From Pseudomonas sp. KBW05 (GTDB lineage Bacteria; Pseudomonadota; Gammaproteobacteria; Pseudomonadales; Pseudomonadaceae): DNA of 49,550 bases. The position numbers and the translations under genes were made by a program. The DNA is taken from assembly GCF_003852405.1 (NCBI RefSeq), contig NZ_QAJM01000030.1, positions 1 to 49,550 on the forward strand, written 5' to 3'. Shown one piece after another: positions 42,790-49,550 of the stretch. The first letter of the stretch is position 1; the number at the start of each line of letters is the position of its first letter. The notes under the pieces were generated by a model. The model did not search any database. It saw only the letters and a list, made by a program, of their open reading frames with translations, and was not told where the DNA came from.

Positions 42790-42810
42790 CCACCCACCAG
42801 GCGCCATCCC

Positions 42811-42984
42811 ATGAGTTACCTGATTTCCCTCGCCATTGGCCTGTTTGTCGGCGTGCTCTACGGCGCCTTGGACTTCCGCTCGCCCGCGCCACCGGCCATC
42901 GCCCTGGTTGGCCTGATGGGCATGCTGCTGGGCGAAAAGCTCTGGCCCATGGGGCGGCAACTGGTCAGCGGTTGGTTGTCCTGA
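42811..42984 (+). CDS. XapX-domain small membrane protein
   Basis: A 57-residue protein with two hydrophobic helices (YLISLAIGLFVGVLYGALDF and PAIALVGLMGMLLGEKLWP). The GxxVGxLYGxLxxRSPAPPxIALxGLxGMLxGE pattern is the XapX domain. Function unknown; such genes are often next to oxidoreductases or xanthosine genes. It is followed 30 bp later by the quinone oxidoreductase gene, with which it probably forms an operon. Confidence 0.82.
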   Translation: MSYLISLAIGLFVGVLYGALDFRSPAPPAIALVGLMGMLLGEKLWPMGRQLVSGWLS

Positions 42985-43014
42985 TCCCCTTTTTCCCTTC
43001 GATGGATATTGGCC

Positions 43015-43974
43015 ATGAAAGCCCTGCAATTTTCCGCTACTGGCGATCTCGCCTCCCTGCGTTTCGTCGACGTCCCCACTCCGGTGCCCGCCGCCGGTGA
43101 AGTTTTGGTGCAGATCAAGGCGGCGGGACTGAACCCCAGCGACGTGAAAAACGTGCTCGGTCGTTTCCCCTACACCACCTTGCCACGCATTCCCGGGCGT
43201 GACTTTGCCGGCGTTGTCGTCGAAGGCCCGCAGGCTTTGCTTGGCCAGGAGGTCTGGGGCACGGGTCGCGATCTCGGCTTTTTTGCCGACGGTTCCCACG
43301 CCGAATTTGTGAAGGTTTCAGCCAGCGGTGTGGCGCACAAGCCCAGCCACCTGAGTTTCACCCAGGCCGCCAGCCTTGGCGTGCCATACACCACCGCCTG
43401 GGACGCCCTGGAGCGCAGTGGTGTCGGCAAAGGCACGCGGTTGCTGGTGATCGGTGCCAATGGTGCGGTAGGCAGTGCGGCCTTGGCCCTGGCGAAAATT
43501 CGTGGCGCCCAGGTGCTGGCGGCGGTGCGGCGGGCGGAGCATGTGGAGGTGTTGCAAGGGCAGGGGGTTGAGGCGATTGCCTTGGGTGCGCCGGAAGACT
43601 TGGGCATGCAGGTCAACCGCGTGTTCAAGGGCGGCGCCGATGTGATCTTCGACACCACCGGTTTCTGGTTGCCCGCAGCCGTCGCCGGGTTGGCGCCGTT
43701 TGGGCGCATCGCGATCATCGCCGCGCCGGTGGACGGCCAGGTGCAACTGCCGGCCCTGGCGTTGTACCGCAAGGGTGGGTCGGTGGTGGGAATCAACTCG
43801 TTGCTCTACAACTGCGAGCAGTGTGCGGTGATGCTGGAGCAGTTCGGCCGGTTTTTTGATGAGGGCTCGCTGCCGCTGCCCACTGGCCTGCGCGAAGTGG
43901 CGTTGGCAGAGGGGTTGCAGAGTTATGGGGAAGTGAATAGCGGCAGCGCAGACAAGATCATCTTTCTGCCCTGA
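43015..43974 (+). CDS. Zinc-independent quinone oxidoreductase (MDR family, NADPH-dependent)
   Basis: A 319-residue medium-chain dehydrogenase/reductase. The ATG at 43015 begins MKALQFSATGDLASLRF. The GroES-like N-half (AAGLNPSDVKNVLGRFPYTTLPRIPGRDFAGVV) is typical of quinone oxidoreductases, the Rossmann half has VIGANGAVGSAALALAKIRGAQVLA. The structural and catalytic zinc cysteines of alcohol dehydrogenases are absent, so a QOR-type NAD(P)H:quinone or enone reductase is likely. It is followed by a REP doublet. Confidence 0.85.
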   Translation: MKALQFSATGDLASLRFVDVPTPVPAAGEVLVQIKAAGLNPSDVKNVLGRFPYTTLPRIPGRDFAGVVVEGPQALLGQEVWGTGRDLGFFADGSHAEFVKVSASGVAHKPSHLSFTQAASLGVPYTTAWDALERSGVGKGTRLLVIGANGAVGSAALALAKIRGAQVLAAVRRAEHVEVLQGQGVEAIALGAPEDLGMQVNRVFKGGADVIFDTTGFWLPAAVAGLAPFGRIAIIAAPVDGQVQLPALALYRKGGSVVGINSLLYNCEQCAVMLEQFGRFFDEGSLPLPTGLREVALAEGLQSYGEVNSGSADKIIFLP

Positions 43975-44001
43975 CCCGCTCTTAACACTGTAGGAAAACC
44001 A

Positions 44002-44094
44002 GTGTGGGAGCGGGCTTGCTCGCGAATGCGGTGGATCAGTCAACATCTCCAGCGACTGACACACTGCATTCGCGAGCAAGCCCGCTCCCACACA
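44002..44094. repeat. REP doublet between convergent genes
   Basis: Inverted GTGGGAGCGGGCTTGCTCGC arms about 35 bp apart, between the oxidoreductase (forward) and the NUP gene (reverse), at the shared 3' ends. The linker GGTGGATCAGTC recurs in the doublet at 31615, so the two are close relatives. Confidence 0.85.
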
Positions 44095-44120
44095 ACCGCG
44101 TTTCCACAGGTTGATGTTTA

Positions 44121-45143
44121 CTAGGCCTCGGGCACACCGTTTTCCCACGCCGACCAGTTCTTGAGGATCGCCTGCACCAGCGGGTTACCCGTGCGGTACA
44201 GGTTCTCCAGCGCCGGCACAAACCCACCCTGATCTGCGTACTTCAGCAGGTTGTCCACTTCGCTGTAGCCCGGGTATGGCCGGTCAAAGTCCGAGCCCGC
44301 ACGCACCACGGCCAAGCGCTGGATATCCACCAACCCCTCGCGGCTGGCCCGCAGCAGCGCTTCATAGGTGGAGTTGTCCTCTTGCTGGGTGGTGCAGTAC
44401 TCGCCCTTGTTGTCCGTCAGCAGTTTGGTCCAGACCTCGGCGCGTTCGCTCAAGCGCGTGCCGGAAAACCAGGTGTTGCCCGCCAGGGTATCGCAGCGGG
44501 TGACCTGAGGCGGCTGGTTGGCCGGGGCGGCGGGGTAGTGTTTGCGCCAGGCGGCAGATTCCTTGCTCTCCGTCAGCTCAACCTGGTGCGACAGGGCAAA
44601 CGCCTTGGCCTGCAACTTGGGGTTGAGCTCAAATACTTCGGTCTTGTAGTCCAGCGGCGGTTTCTCGTTGGGGCCTTTGGTGTTGATGCCGATGTAACCG
44701 GTCGGCCAATCCTTGGGCGCATCCCGCGAGTCCAGTTCCCATTGGGTGCCGAACTCCACCAGGTAATGGGCCCAGGCCGCGGTGCCGATGGTGCCGTGCT
44801 TGGGACTGATGCCGGCGATCCCGGCGATCAGGAAGTAGCTCTGGCGCAGGTCGAACTTGGGCGACAAGGCCAGGGCCAGGGTGGATGCGGCGGCGTTGGT
44901 CTGGCCCATGCCGGTGACCAGCAGGCAGACGTCCTGGGTGTTGCAGCGGATCACTGGGTATTCGGCAGAGAGGCCCGGCACGCGCACCTCTTGCTTGAGT
45001 TCCAGGCGGTCGATCCAGGTCTGTGCCTCGGGGGCGAACATGGTGATCAGCATCACCTTGGGTTTGATCGGCGCATCCGCCAATACCACATGGGGCAACA
45101 GGGCCAGGCCGACAGCCAGTGACAGGCGGGAAAGTACGTTCAT
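44121..45143 (-). CDS. Exported purine nucleoside-binding/processing protein (NUP family)
   Basis: A 340-residue periplasmic protein with a signal peptide (NVLSRLSLAVGLALLPHVVLA-D, cut near residue 22). The body matches the NUP family (named for Candida purine nucleoside permease but resembling nucleoside phosphorylases): VMLITMFAPEAQTWIDRL, VCLLVTGMGQTNAAASTLAL, YFLIAGIAGISPKHGTIGTAAWAHYLVEF and AVVRAGSDFDRPYPG. It is 15 bp downstream of a Tsx-like channel gene, so it likely binds or cleaves nucleosides entering the periplasm. Confidence 0.83.
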   Translation of the reverse strand: MNVLSRLSLAVGLALLPHVVLADAPIKPKVMLITMFAPEAQTWIDRLELKQEVRVPGLSAEYPVIRCNTQDVCLLVTGMGQTNAAASTLALALSPKFDLRQSYFLIAGIAGISPKHGTIGTAAWAHYLVEFGTQWELDSRDAPKDWPTGYIGINTKGPNEKPPLDYKTEVFELNPKLQAKAFALSHQVELTESKESAAWRKHYPAAPANQPPQVTRCDTLAGNTWFSGTRLSERAEVWTKLLTDNKGEYCTTQQEDNSTYEALLRASREGLVDIQRLAVVRAGSDFDRPYPGYSEVDNLLKYADQGGFVPALENLYRTGNPLVQAILKNWSAWENGVPEA

Positions 45144-45158
45144 CCAAAAGCTCCTCTA

Positions 45159-46106
45159 TCAGAATTGGTAACCGACGCCGGCGTAGTAGCCCCAGCCGTC
45201 CGAACGGGCGCGGAAGTTGCCCTCGCCGAAGTTCAACTCACTGCCATCCTCCCAGTTGCCGCCGTTATGAAAGTAACGACCGACCAGGGTGAACCGCAGG
45301 TGGGTAAACGAATACAGCAGCACATTGGTCGCCACCAACGAGTTGGCCGTGCGTGCCGGGTTGTCCTTGTGCAGGTCGGAGCCAAAGTCGTAGTTGGTGA
45401 AGCCGATGTAAGTCAGCGAGGCCCCGTTGTCGAACTTGCCGATGGGCACGATGTACTTCATTTGTGCGCGGTAGCCATCCCACGAATATTCATTGCTGGC
45501 GCCGTAGTTTTCCCACTGGTAACGCCCGTAGAAGTTGGCCGACAGATTGACCCGCGAGTGGGTGTCGATGTCGGTGCCCAGGCCGCTGTACAGGGTGTTG
45601 GCACGGTTGGCCTTGTTGCTGCCGTGGTCGTAGATCCAGTCGAACGCCACATACCATTCCTTGAACGGCCCGATGGCCAGGCTGCGGCCCGCCAGGTAGT
45701 CGATGGAAATACGCGGCTCGTGCTCCATGAACACCGGCGAGCCATGGTCCCACACGCCTTTGTCATTACTGTTACCGATGCCGAGGATCTTCGGCACGTC
45801 GATATAACCGTAGAGTTCGAACGGGCCCTTACGGCCGAAGTACTCGTACTCCAGGTAAATATCGTCTGACGGCTTGGGGCCGAAGCTGATGTCTTTGCTG
45901 CCGATCAAGGTCAGGTCCTGGTTGAACCAGTCCGACAGGTACACGCCTTTTTTTGTCGGGTTGGCTTCCGGGCTGAGGGTTTCGCCCTGTGCTGAGTCAT
46001 CGACGGGTTTTTCCTGCGCCAAAATGGGCGCGCTGAGTAGTCCCGTAACGGCGGCCAGTAGCAGGGAAACACCAAGGGCGGCAGGGTGTCTTGCAGTGGA
46101 GTGCAT
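45159..46106 (-). CDS. Tsx-like nucleoside-specific outer-membrane channel
   Basis: A 315-residue outer-membrane barrel of the Tsx/OmpK family that admits nucleosides. A signal peptide ends near APILA-Q (residue 30). Family segments: YLSDWFNQDLTLIGSKDISFGP, DIYLEYEYFGRKGPFELYGYIDVPKI, MEHEPRISIDYLAGRSL and the C-terminal aromatic YYAGVGYQF. It is the first gene of an operon with the NUP gene. A PurR/LacI-type palindrome at 46181-46192 lies about 75 bp upstream, consistent with purine-responsive control. Confidence 0.87.
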   Translation of the reverse strand: MHSTARHPAALGVSLLLAAVTGLLSAPILAQEKPVDDSAQGETLSPEANPTKKGVYLSDWFNQDLTLIGSKDISFGPKPSDDIYLEYEYFGRKGPFELYGYIDVPKILGIGNSNDKGVWDHGSPVFMEHEPRISIDYLAGRSLAIGPFKEWYVAFDWIYDHGSNKANRANTLYSGLGTDIDTHSRVNLSANFYGRYQWENYGASNEYSWDGYRAQMKYIVPIGKFDNGASLTYIGFTNYDFGSDLHKDNPARTANSLVATNVLLYSFTHLRFTLVGRYFHNGGNWEDGSELNFGEGNFRARSDGWGYYAGVGYQF

Positions 46107-46180
46107 TGAAAATCCCTATTCGTACGCGGTTTGGACCCGATTCTTCGGGTTGTGGTGAACTTGGCTGGCAAGTTCGTTCC

Positions 46181-46192
46181 GCAAACGTTTGC
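46181..46192. promoter_or_regulatory. LacI/PurR-type operator upstream of the tsx-NUP operon
   Basis: GCAAACGTTTGC is a perfect 12-bp palindrome in the form CCGCAAACGTTTGCATA, very near the enterobacterial PurR consensus ACGCAAACGTTTTCNT. It sits in the 172-bp gap between the Tsx-like gene and the 3' end of mtlR. A LacI-family repressor (gene not in this window) is the natural candidate. Confidence 0.65.
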
Positions 46193-46278
46193 ATAGGCTG
46201 TACCAACTTTGACTATTGGCTTGAATAGACTGGAAAAAAGCGCGATTAGTCGACCTTTTGGTCAGAATTGACTGGGTG

Positions 46279-47199
46279 TCATTTTGTCGAGGGGTTGAAC
46301 CGGTGCAGCGCGGTTTCCCGGCGGTAATCGCTCGGCGTCTGATTCATCTCGATGCGAAAGTGCCGGTTGAAATTGGACAGGTTGGCGTAGCCCACTTCAA
46401 AGCAGATCGCCGCCACGGACATCTCGCTTTGCAACAACAACCGGCAGGCGCGTTGCACGCGGAACTTGCGCATCAGGTCGATAAAACCGTGGCCGGTGTT
46501 GCGCTTGAAAAAGCGCGAAAAGCCCGGTTCGCTCATCTCCAATTGCTGCGCGATGACCGACAGCCGCACGTCCCCCGTAAGCTCGCGCATCAGGTAGTCG
46601 AAGGCCTTGTTGATGCGCTCGGCGCTGCGCGCATCCAGGGTGGGCGCGTAGCACGGGCTGGCCAGCGCCTGGACGTGTGGTGGCGGGGCGCTCTTGAGGG
46701 TGTCGAGCAGTTGCAGGAACAAGACAAGCCGCTGCAGGCCCTGGGCGTTGCCGATGTCTTCCATCAACACGGCGGCACGCAACGCCGTATCGCCGTGAAA
46801 TTGCAGGCCGCGCCGGGCGTGCTCGAACAACGGTTGCAAGTCGCCCAGTTCTGGCAGCGTCTTGCGCAAAGCGAGCAGGGCGGCGCCGTCGAATTGCAGC
46901 ACCACGTCGCGGCCCTTGAGGTACTCGCCGGGGGCCAGTTCGCCGATCCAGTCGTGGGGCAGGTCGGGGCCGATCAGGGCGACGTGGCCGGCACTGAAGG
47001 CGCCGATATAGTCGCCCGCGACCAGCTTGCCGTTGCCTTGGCGGATCAGGTGGATCTCAAACTCGGGGTGGTGGTTCCAGCGCGCCAGGTCGTAGGGATA
47101 GTCGTGTTCGAACCAGCGAAAGCAGTGGTCCGGTTCGGGCAGGATCACTTCCAGTTCGGCGGGGCGGTGCTCGAACAGTTGGGCGCGGCTGACAGGCAT
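46279..47199 (-). CDS. mtlR: AraC-family mannitol/polyol regulator MtlR
   Basis: Activator of the polyol uptake genes in fluorescent pseudomonads. The 306-residue product has an N-terminal cupin (FRWFEHDYPYDLARWNHHPEFEIHLIRQGNGKL ... IGPDLPHDW, about 26-90) and C-terminal helix-turn-helix pair (LSVIAQQLEMSEPGFSRFFKRNTGHGFIDLMRKFR; MSVAAICFEVGYANLSNFNRHFRIEMNQTPSDYR). It is divergent from mtlE, as in P. fluorescens, where MtlR responds to mannitol, sorbitol and arabitol. Alternative start codons nearby cannot be excluded. Confidence 0.85.
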   Translation of the reverse strand: MPVSRAQLFEHRPAELEVILPEPDHCFRWFEHDYPYDLARWNHHPEFEIHLIRQGNGKLVAGDYIGAFSAGHVALIGPDLPHDWIGELAPGEYLKGRDVVLQFDGAALLALRKTLPELGDLQPLFEHARRGLQFHGDTALRAAVLMEDIGNAQGLQRLVLFLQLLDTLKSAPPPHVQALASPCYAPTLDARSAERINKAFDYLMRELTGDVRLSVIAQQLEMSEPGFSRFFKRNTGHGFIDLMRKFRVQRACRLLLQSEMSVAAICFEVGYANLSNFNRHFRIEMNQTPSDYRRETALHRFNPSTK

Positions 47200-47280
47200 G
47201 GCGGGGCTTCTTGTTGTTCTTGGTAGCGCTTCAAAATACGCGCCTGCGCGGTGTCGGCGCTACCCCTCGTTTTGCCGGGC

Positions 47281-47326
47281 ACTGATACTTTTTTAACCCG
47301 GGGCGCAAGGTTAAAAAAGTACCAGT
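47281..47326. promoter_or_regulatory. 18-bp inverted repeat, candidate MtlR operator
   Basis: ACTGATACTTTTTTAACC (47281-47298) and GGTTAAAAAAGTACCAGT (47309-47326) match at 17 of 18 positions with a 10-bp spacer, an unusually long palindrome. The right arm ends 18 bp before the putative -35 of mtlE, a normal place for an AraC-type activator. A second, smaller inverted repeat (GGTAGCGC 47222-47229 / GCGCTACC 47257-47264) lies nearer mtlR. AraC proteins usually bind direct repeats, so another regulator or an RNA hairpin is also possible. Confidence 0.5.
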
Positions 47327-47344
47327 CGCGCATCCGTCACGGGT

Positions 47345-47373
47345 TTGTGAGGGCTGGACCAACCTGCTGTAAT
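47345..47373 (+). promoter_or_regulatory. Putative sigma-70 promoter of mtlE
   Basis: TTGTGA (47345-47350), 17 bases, TGTAAT (47368-47373). Transcription would start near 47380, giving a leader of about 30 bases to the mtlE ATG. Confidence 0.5.
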
Positions 47374-47410
47374 CGGCCCTCAACAACAAAAACAACAGGT
47401 GGATACCGCC

Positions 47411-48721
47411 ATGCTCAAGCTCCCGCAAGCGTTGTTCCTGCTGTCCGGCCTGGCCTTGGCCATGCCCAGCTACGCCGCCGACACCGTGACCATCGCCACG
47501 GTCAACAACAGCGATATGATCCGTATGCAGCGCCTGTCCAAGGTGTTCGAGGCGCAGCACCCGGACATCAGGCTCAACTGGGTGGTGCTCGAAGAAAACG
47601 TGCTGCGCCAACGCCTCACCACGGATATCGCCACCCAGGGCGGGCAATTCGACGTGCTGACCATCGGCACCTACGAAACCCCGCTGTGGGGCGCCAAGCA
47701 CTGGCTGGAGCCGCTGACCCAACTGCCAGCCGACTACGACGTCGACGATATCTTCCCCTCGGTCCGCCAGGGCCTGTCGGTCAACAACACCCTCTACGCG
47801 TTGCCGTTCTACGGCGAAAGCACCGTCACCTACTACCGCACCGACCTGTTCCAGCAAGCCGGCCTGAGCATGCCCGCGCATCCGACCTGGACCCAACTCG
47901 GCGCATTCGCCGCCAAGCTCACCGCCAAGGATAAAGACCAATACGGCCTGTGCCTGCGCGGCAAGGCCGGCTGGGGCGAGAACATCGCCTTGCTGAGCAC
48001 CATGGCCAACGCCTTTGGCGCGCGCTGGTTCGACGAGCAGTGGAAGCCTGAGCTGACCAGCGCGGAATGGACCGCCGCCGCCAATTTCTACGTCAACAGC
48101 CTCAAGCAATACGGCCCCCCGGGGGTGTCCAGCAACGGCTTCAACGAAACCCTGGCGCTGTTCAACAGCGGTAAATGCGCGATCTGGGTAGACGCCAGCG
48201 TTGCCGGCTCCTTCACCACCGACAAGAGCCAAAGCAAGGTTGCCGACAGCGTAGGCTTTGCCGCCGCGCCCACCGAAGTCACCGACAAAGGCTCCTCATG
48301 GCTGTACGCCTGGTCCCTGGCGATCCCGGCCACGTCCAAGCACAAAGACGCGGCCAAGGCCTTTATCACTTGGGCCACGTCCAAGGACTACATCCAACTG
48401 GTCGCCGATAAAGAAGGCATCAGCAACGTACCGCCCGGCACTCGCCAGTCCACCTACAACGACGCCTACTTGAAAGCCGCGCCGTTTGCCCAAGTGACCC
48501 TGGAGATGATGAAACACGCTGACCCGGCGCACCCGTCGGCCAAGCCGGTGCCGTACGTGGGCATCCAGTACGTGACCATCCCTGAGTTCCAGGCCATCGG
48601 CACCTCGGTGGGCAAGATGTTCTCGGCGGCGCTGACCGGAGGTATGTCGGTTGACCAGGCGTTGCTCCAGGCCCAGTCCACCACCGAGCGCGAAATGAAA
48701 CGCGCGGGTTATCCAAAATAA
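47411..48721 (+). CDS. mtlE: Polyol (mannitol/sorbitol) ABC transporter substrate-binding protein MtlE
   Basis: Periplasmic solute receptor of a polyol ABC importer. The ATG at 47411 has AGGTGG 8 bases upstream; 436 residues with a signal peptide (LPQALFLLSGLALAMPSYA-A, cut near residue 23). The extracellular-binding-protein family 1 fold shows VTIATVNNSDMIRMQRLSKVFEAQHPDIRLNWVVLEENVLRQRLTTD (here quoted in part), LTIGTYETPLWGAKHWLEPL and LPFYGESTVTYYRTDLFQQAGL, close to SmoE/MtlE proteins. Permease genes (mtlF, mtlG) and ATPase gene (mtlK) are not seen before the window ends; a dehydrogenase gene follows instead after 19 bp. Confidence 0.88.
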   Translation: MLKLPQALFLLSGLALAMPSYAADTVTIATVNNSDMIRMQRLSKVFEAQHPDIRLNWVVLEENVLRQRLTTDIATQGGQFDVLTIGTYETPLWGAKHWLEPLTQLPADYDVDDIFPSVRQGLSVNNTLYALPFYGESTVTYYRTDLFQQAGLSMPAHPTWTQLGAFAAKLTAKDKDQYGLCLRGKAGWGENIALLSTMANAFGARWFDEQWKPELTSAEWTAAANFYVNSLKQYGPPGVSSNGFNETLALFNSGKCAIWVDASVAGSFTTDKSQSKVADSVGFAAAPTEVTDKGSSWLYAWSLAIPATSKHKDAAKAFITWATSKDYIQLVADKEGISNVPPGTRQSTYNDAYLKAAPFAQVTLEMMKHADPAHPSAKPVPYVGIQYVTIPEFQAIGTSVGKMFSAALTGGMSVDQALLQAQSTTEREMKRAGYPK

Positions 48722-48740
48722 TTCTTCAGAGACATGCCCC

Positions 48741-49514
48741 ATGAAACGACTTGAAGGTAAAAGCGCGCTGATCACCGGATCCGCGCGCGGGATCGGCCGT
48801 GCGTTTGCCCAGGCCTACATTGCGGAGGGCGCCAGCGTCGCTATCGCCGATATCAACCTGCAACGGGCCCAGGCAACCGCCGCCGAACTGGGGCCACAGG
48901 CGTATGCCGTGGAAATGGACGTCACCGACCAGGGGTCCATCGACGCTGCGATTGCCGCCGTGGTGGCCGAGGTCGGCAAGCTGGATATCTTGATCAACAA
49001 TGCGGCGCTGTTTGATCTGGCGCCCATTGTCGATATCACCCGGGATAGTTATGAGCGGCTGTTTTCGATCAACGTTGCGGGGACGTTGTTCACCTTGCAA
49101 GCGGCGGCGCGGCAGATGATCCGCCAGGGGCATGGCGGCAAGATCATCAACATGGCCAGCCAGGCTGGGCGCCGGGGTGAGCCGTTGGTGGCGGTGTATT
49201 GCGCGACCAAGGCGGCGGTGATCAGCCTGACGCAGTCGGCGGGGTTGAATCTGATCAAGCAGGGGATCAACGTCAATGCCATCGCGCCCGGTGTGGTGGA
49301 TGGGGAGCATTGGGATGGGGTGGATGCGTTGTTTGCCCGGCATGAAGGGTTGGCGCCGGGGGAGAAGAAGCGGCGGGTAGGGGAGGAGGTGCCGTTTGGG
49401 CGGATGGGGACGGCTGAGGATTTGACGGGGATGGCGGTGTTTTTGGCTTCGGCGGAGGCGGATTATGTGGTGGCGCAGACGTATAACGTTGATGGGGGGA
49501 ATTGGATGAGCTAG
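48741..49514 (+). CDS. Polyol (sorbitol/galactitol) dehydrogenase, SDR family, PolS/SmoS-like
   Basis: Cytoplasmic NAD+-dependent short-chain dehydrogenase oxidising a hexitol (sorbitol to fructose; galactitol also in homologues). The 257-residue product has the cofactor motif TGSARGIG (12-19), NNAALF (86-91), catalytic Ser140, Tyr153 and Lys157 (YCATKAA) and the C-terminus YNVDGGNWMS. The GEHWDGVDALFARHE and MASQAGRRGE segments closely match Rhodobacter SmoS/PolS as I recall it. It follows mtlE after 19 bp, so it is co-transcribed. The usual P. fluorescens mannitol dehydrogenase (MtlD) is a different, long-chain family, so this SDR may widen the polyol range. Last gene in the window. Confidence 0.88.
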   Translation: MKRLEGKSALITGSARGIGRAFAQAYIAEGASVAIADINLQRAQATAAELGPQAYAVEMDVTDQGSIDAAIAAVVAEVGKLDILINNAALFDLAPIVDITRDSYERLFSINVAGTLFTLQAAARQMIRQGHGGKIINMASQAGRRGEPLVAVYCATKAAVISLTQSAGLNLIKQGINVNAIAPGVVDGEHWDGVDALFARHEGLAPGEKKRRVGEEVPFGRMGTAEDLTGMAVFLASAEADYVVAQTYNVDGGNWMS

Positions 49515-49550
49515 TGGGTGTTGGTGTGTATATCCGTTATTTAGGTAACG

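Overview
The window is chromosomal DNA from a Pseudomonas of the fluorescens group. The evidence is high GC, the fluorescens-type REP signature (GTGGGAGCGGGCTTG plus its inverse) in many intergenic gaps, a mannitol locus headed by mtlR/mtlE, and a left half whose gene order matches what I recall of P. aeruginosa PA0686-PA0701. All names come from reading the sequence and from memory of families; no search was run.

Left half (1-28.9 kb) is one functional block. It opens with the last two genes of an Hxc-type II secretion system (hxcR ATPase, hxcS inner-membrane platform). Two tandem DING-family secreted proteins follow (LapA/LapB-like, the class of substrate exported by Hxc). Next is a two-partner-secretion locus: a 4,168-residue filamentous-haemagglutinin-type exoprotein (pdtA), then a putative operon phdA - pdtB - exbB (with an extracytoplasmic DUF2341/LamG-like module) - exbD - tonB - porin - coiled-coil periplasmic protein - YbjN protein - parvulin isomerase. 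A LysR-type regulator closes the block. pdtA and phdA are each preceded by the same composite element at identical internal spacing: an inverted Pho-box-like repeat, an AGTTC and a CCGYCT. This suggests joint control by PhoB and an ECF sigma factor (VreI in P. aeruginosa). The inferred theme is a phosphate-starvation surface programme that secretes phosphate-scavenging DING proteins and a giant adhesin, and builds a dedicated Ton-like energising complex. The isomerase gene carries an in-frame stop 35 codons before its natural end.

Middle (28.9-34.2 kb): a tandem array of about 133-bp REP doublets, a degenerate histidine phosphatase next to cobF (cobalamin synthesis), a secreted alpha/beta hydrolase, a DcrB-like periplasmic protein and a KefB/KefC-type antiporter.

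Right half (34.2-49.5 kb) holds short accessory and metabolic units: a HigB/HigA-type toxin-antitoxin pair; an EamA exporter divergent from an AraC regulator; an alpha/beta hydrolase fused to a YaaW-like domain; mntH; a LysR gene divergent from a YdcZ-type transporter pair; a second NimR-like AraC regulator followed by xapX and a quinone oxidoreductase; a nucleoside uptake operon (Tsx-like channel plus NUP protein) with a PurR/LacI-type palindrome upstream; and the start of a polyol locus (mtlR divergent from mtlE, then a PolS/SmoS-like dehydrogenase) cut by the window end. REP doublets sit between several convergent genes.
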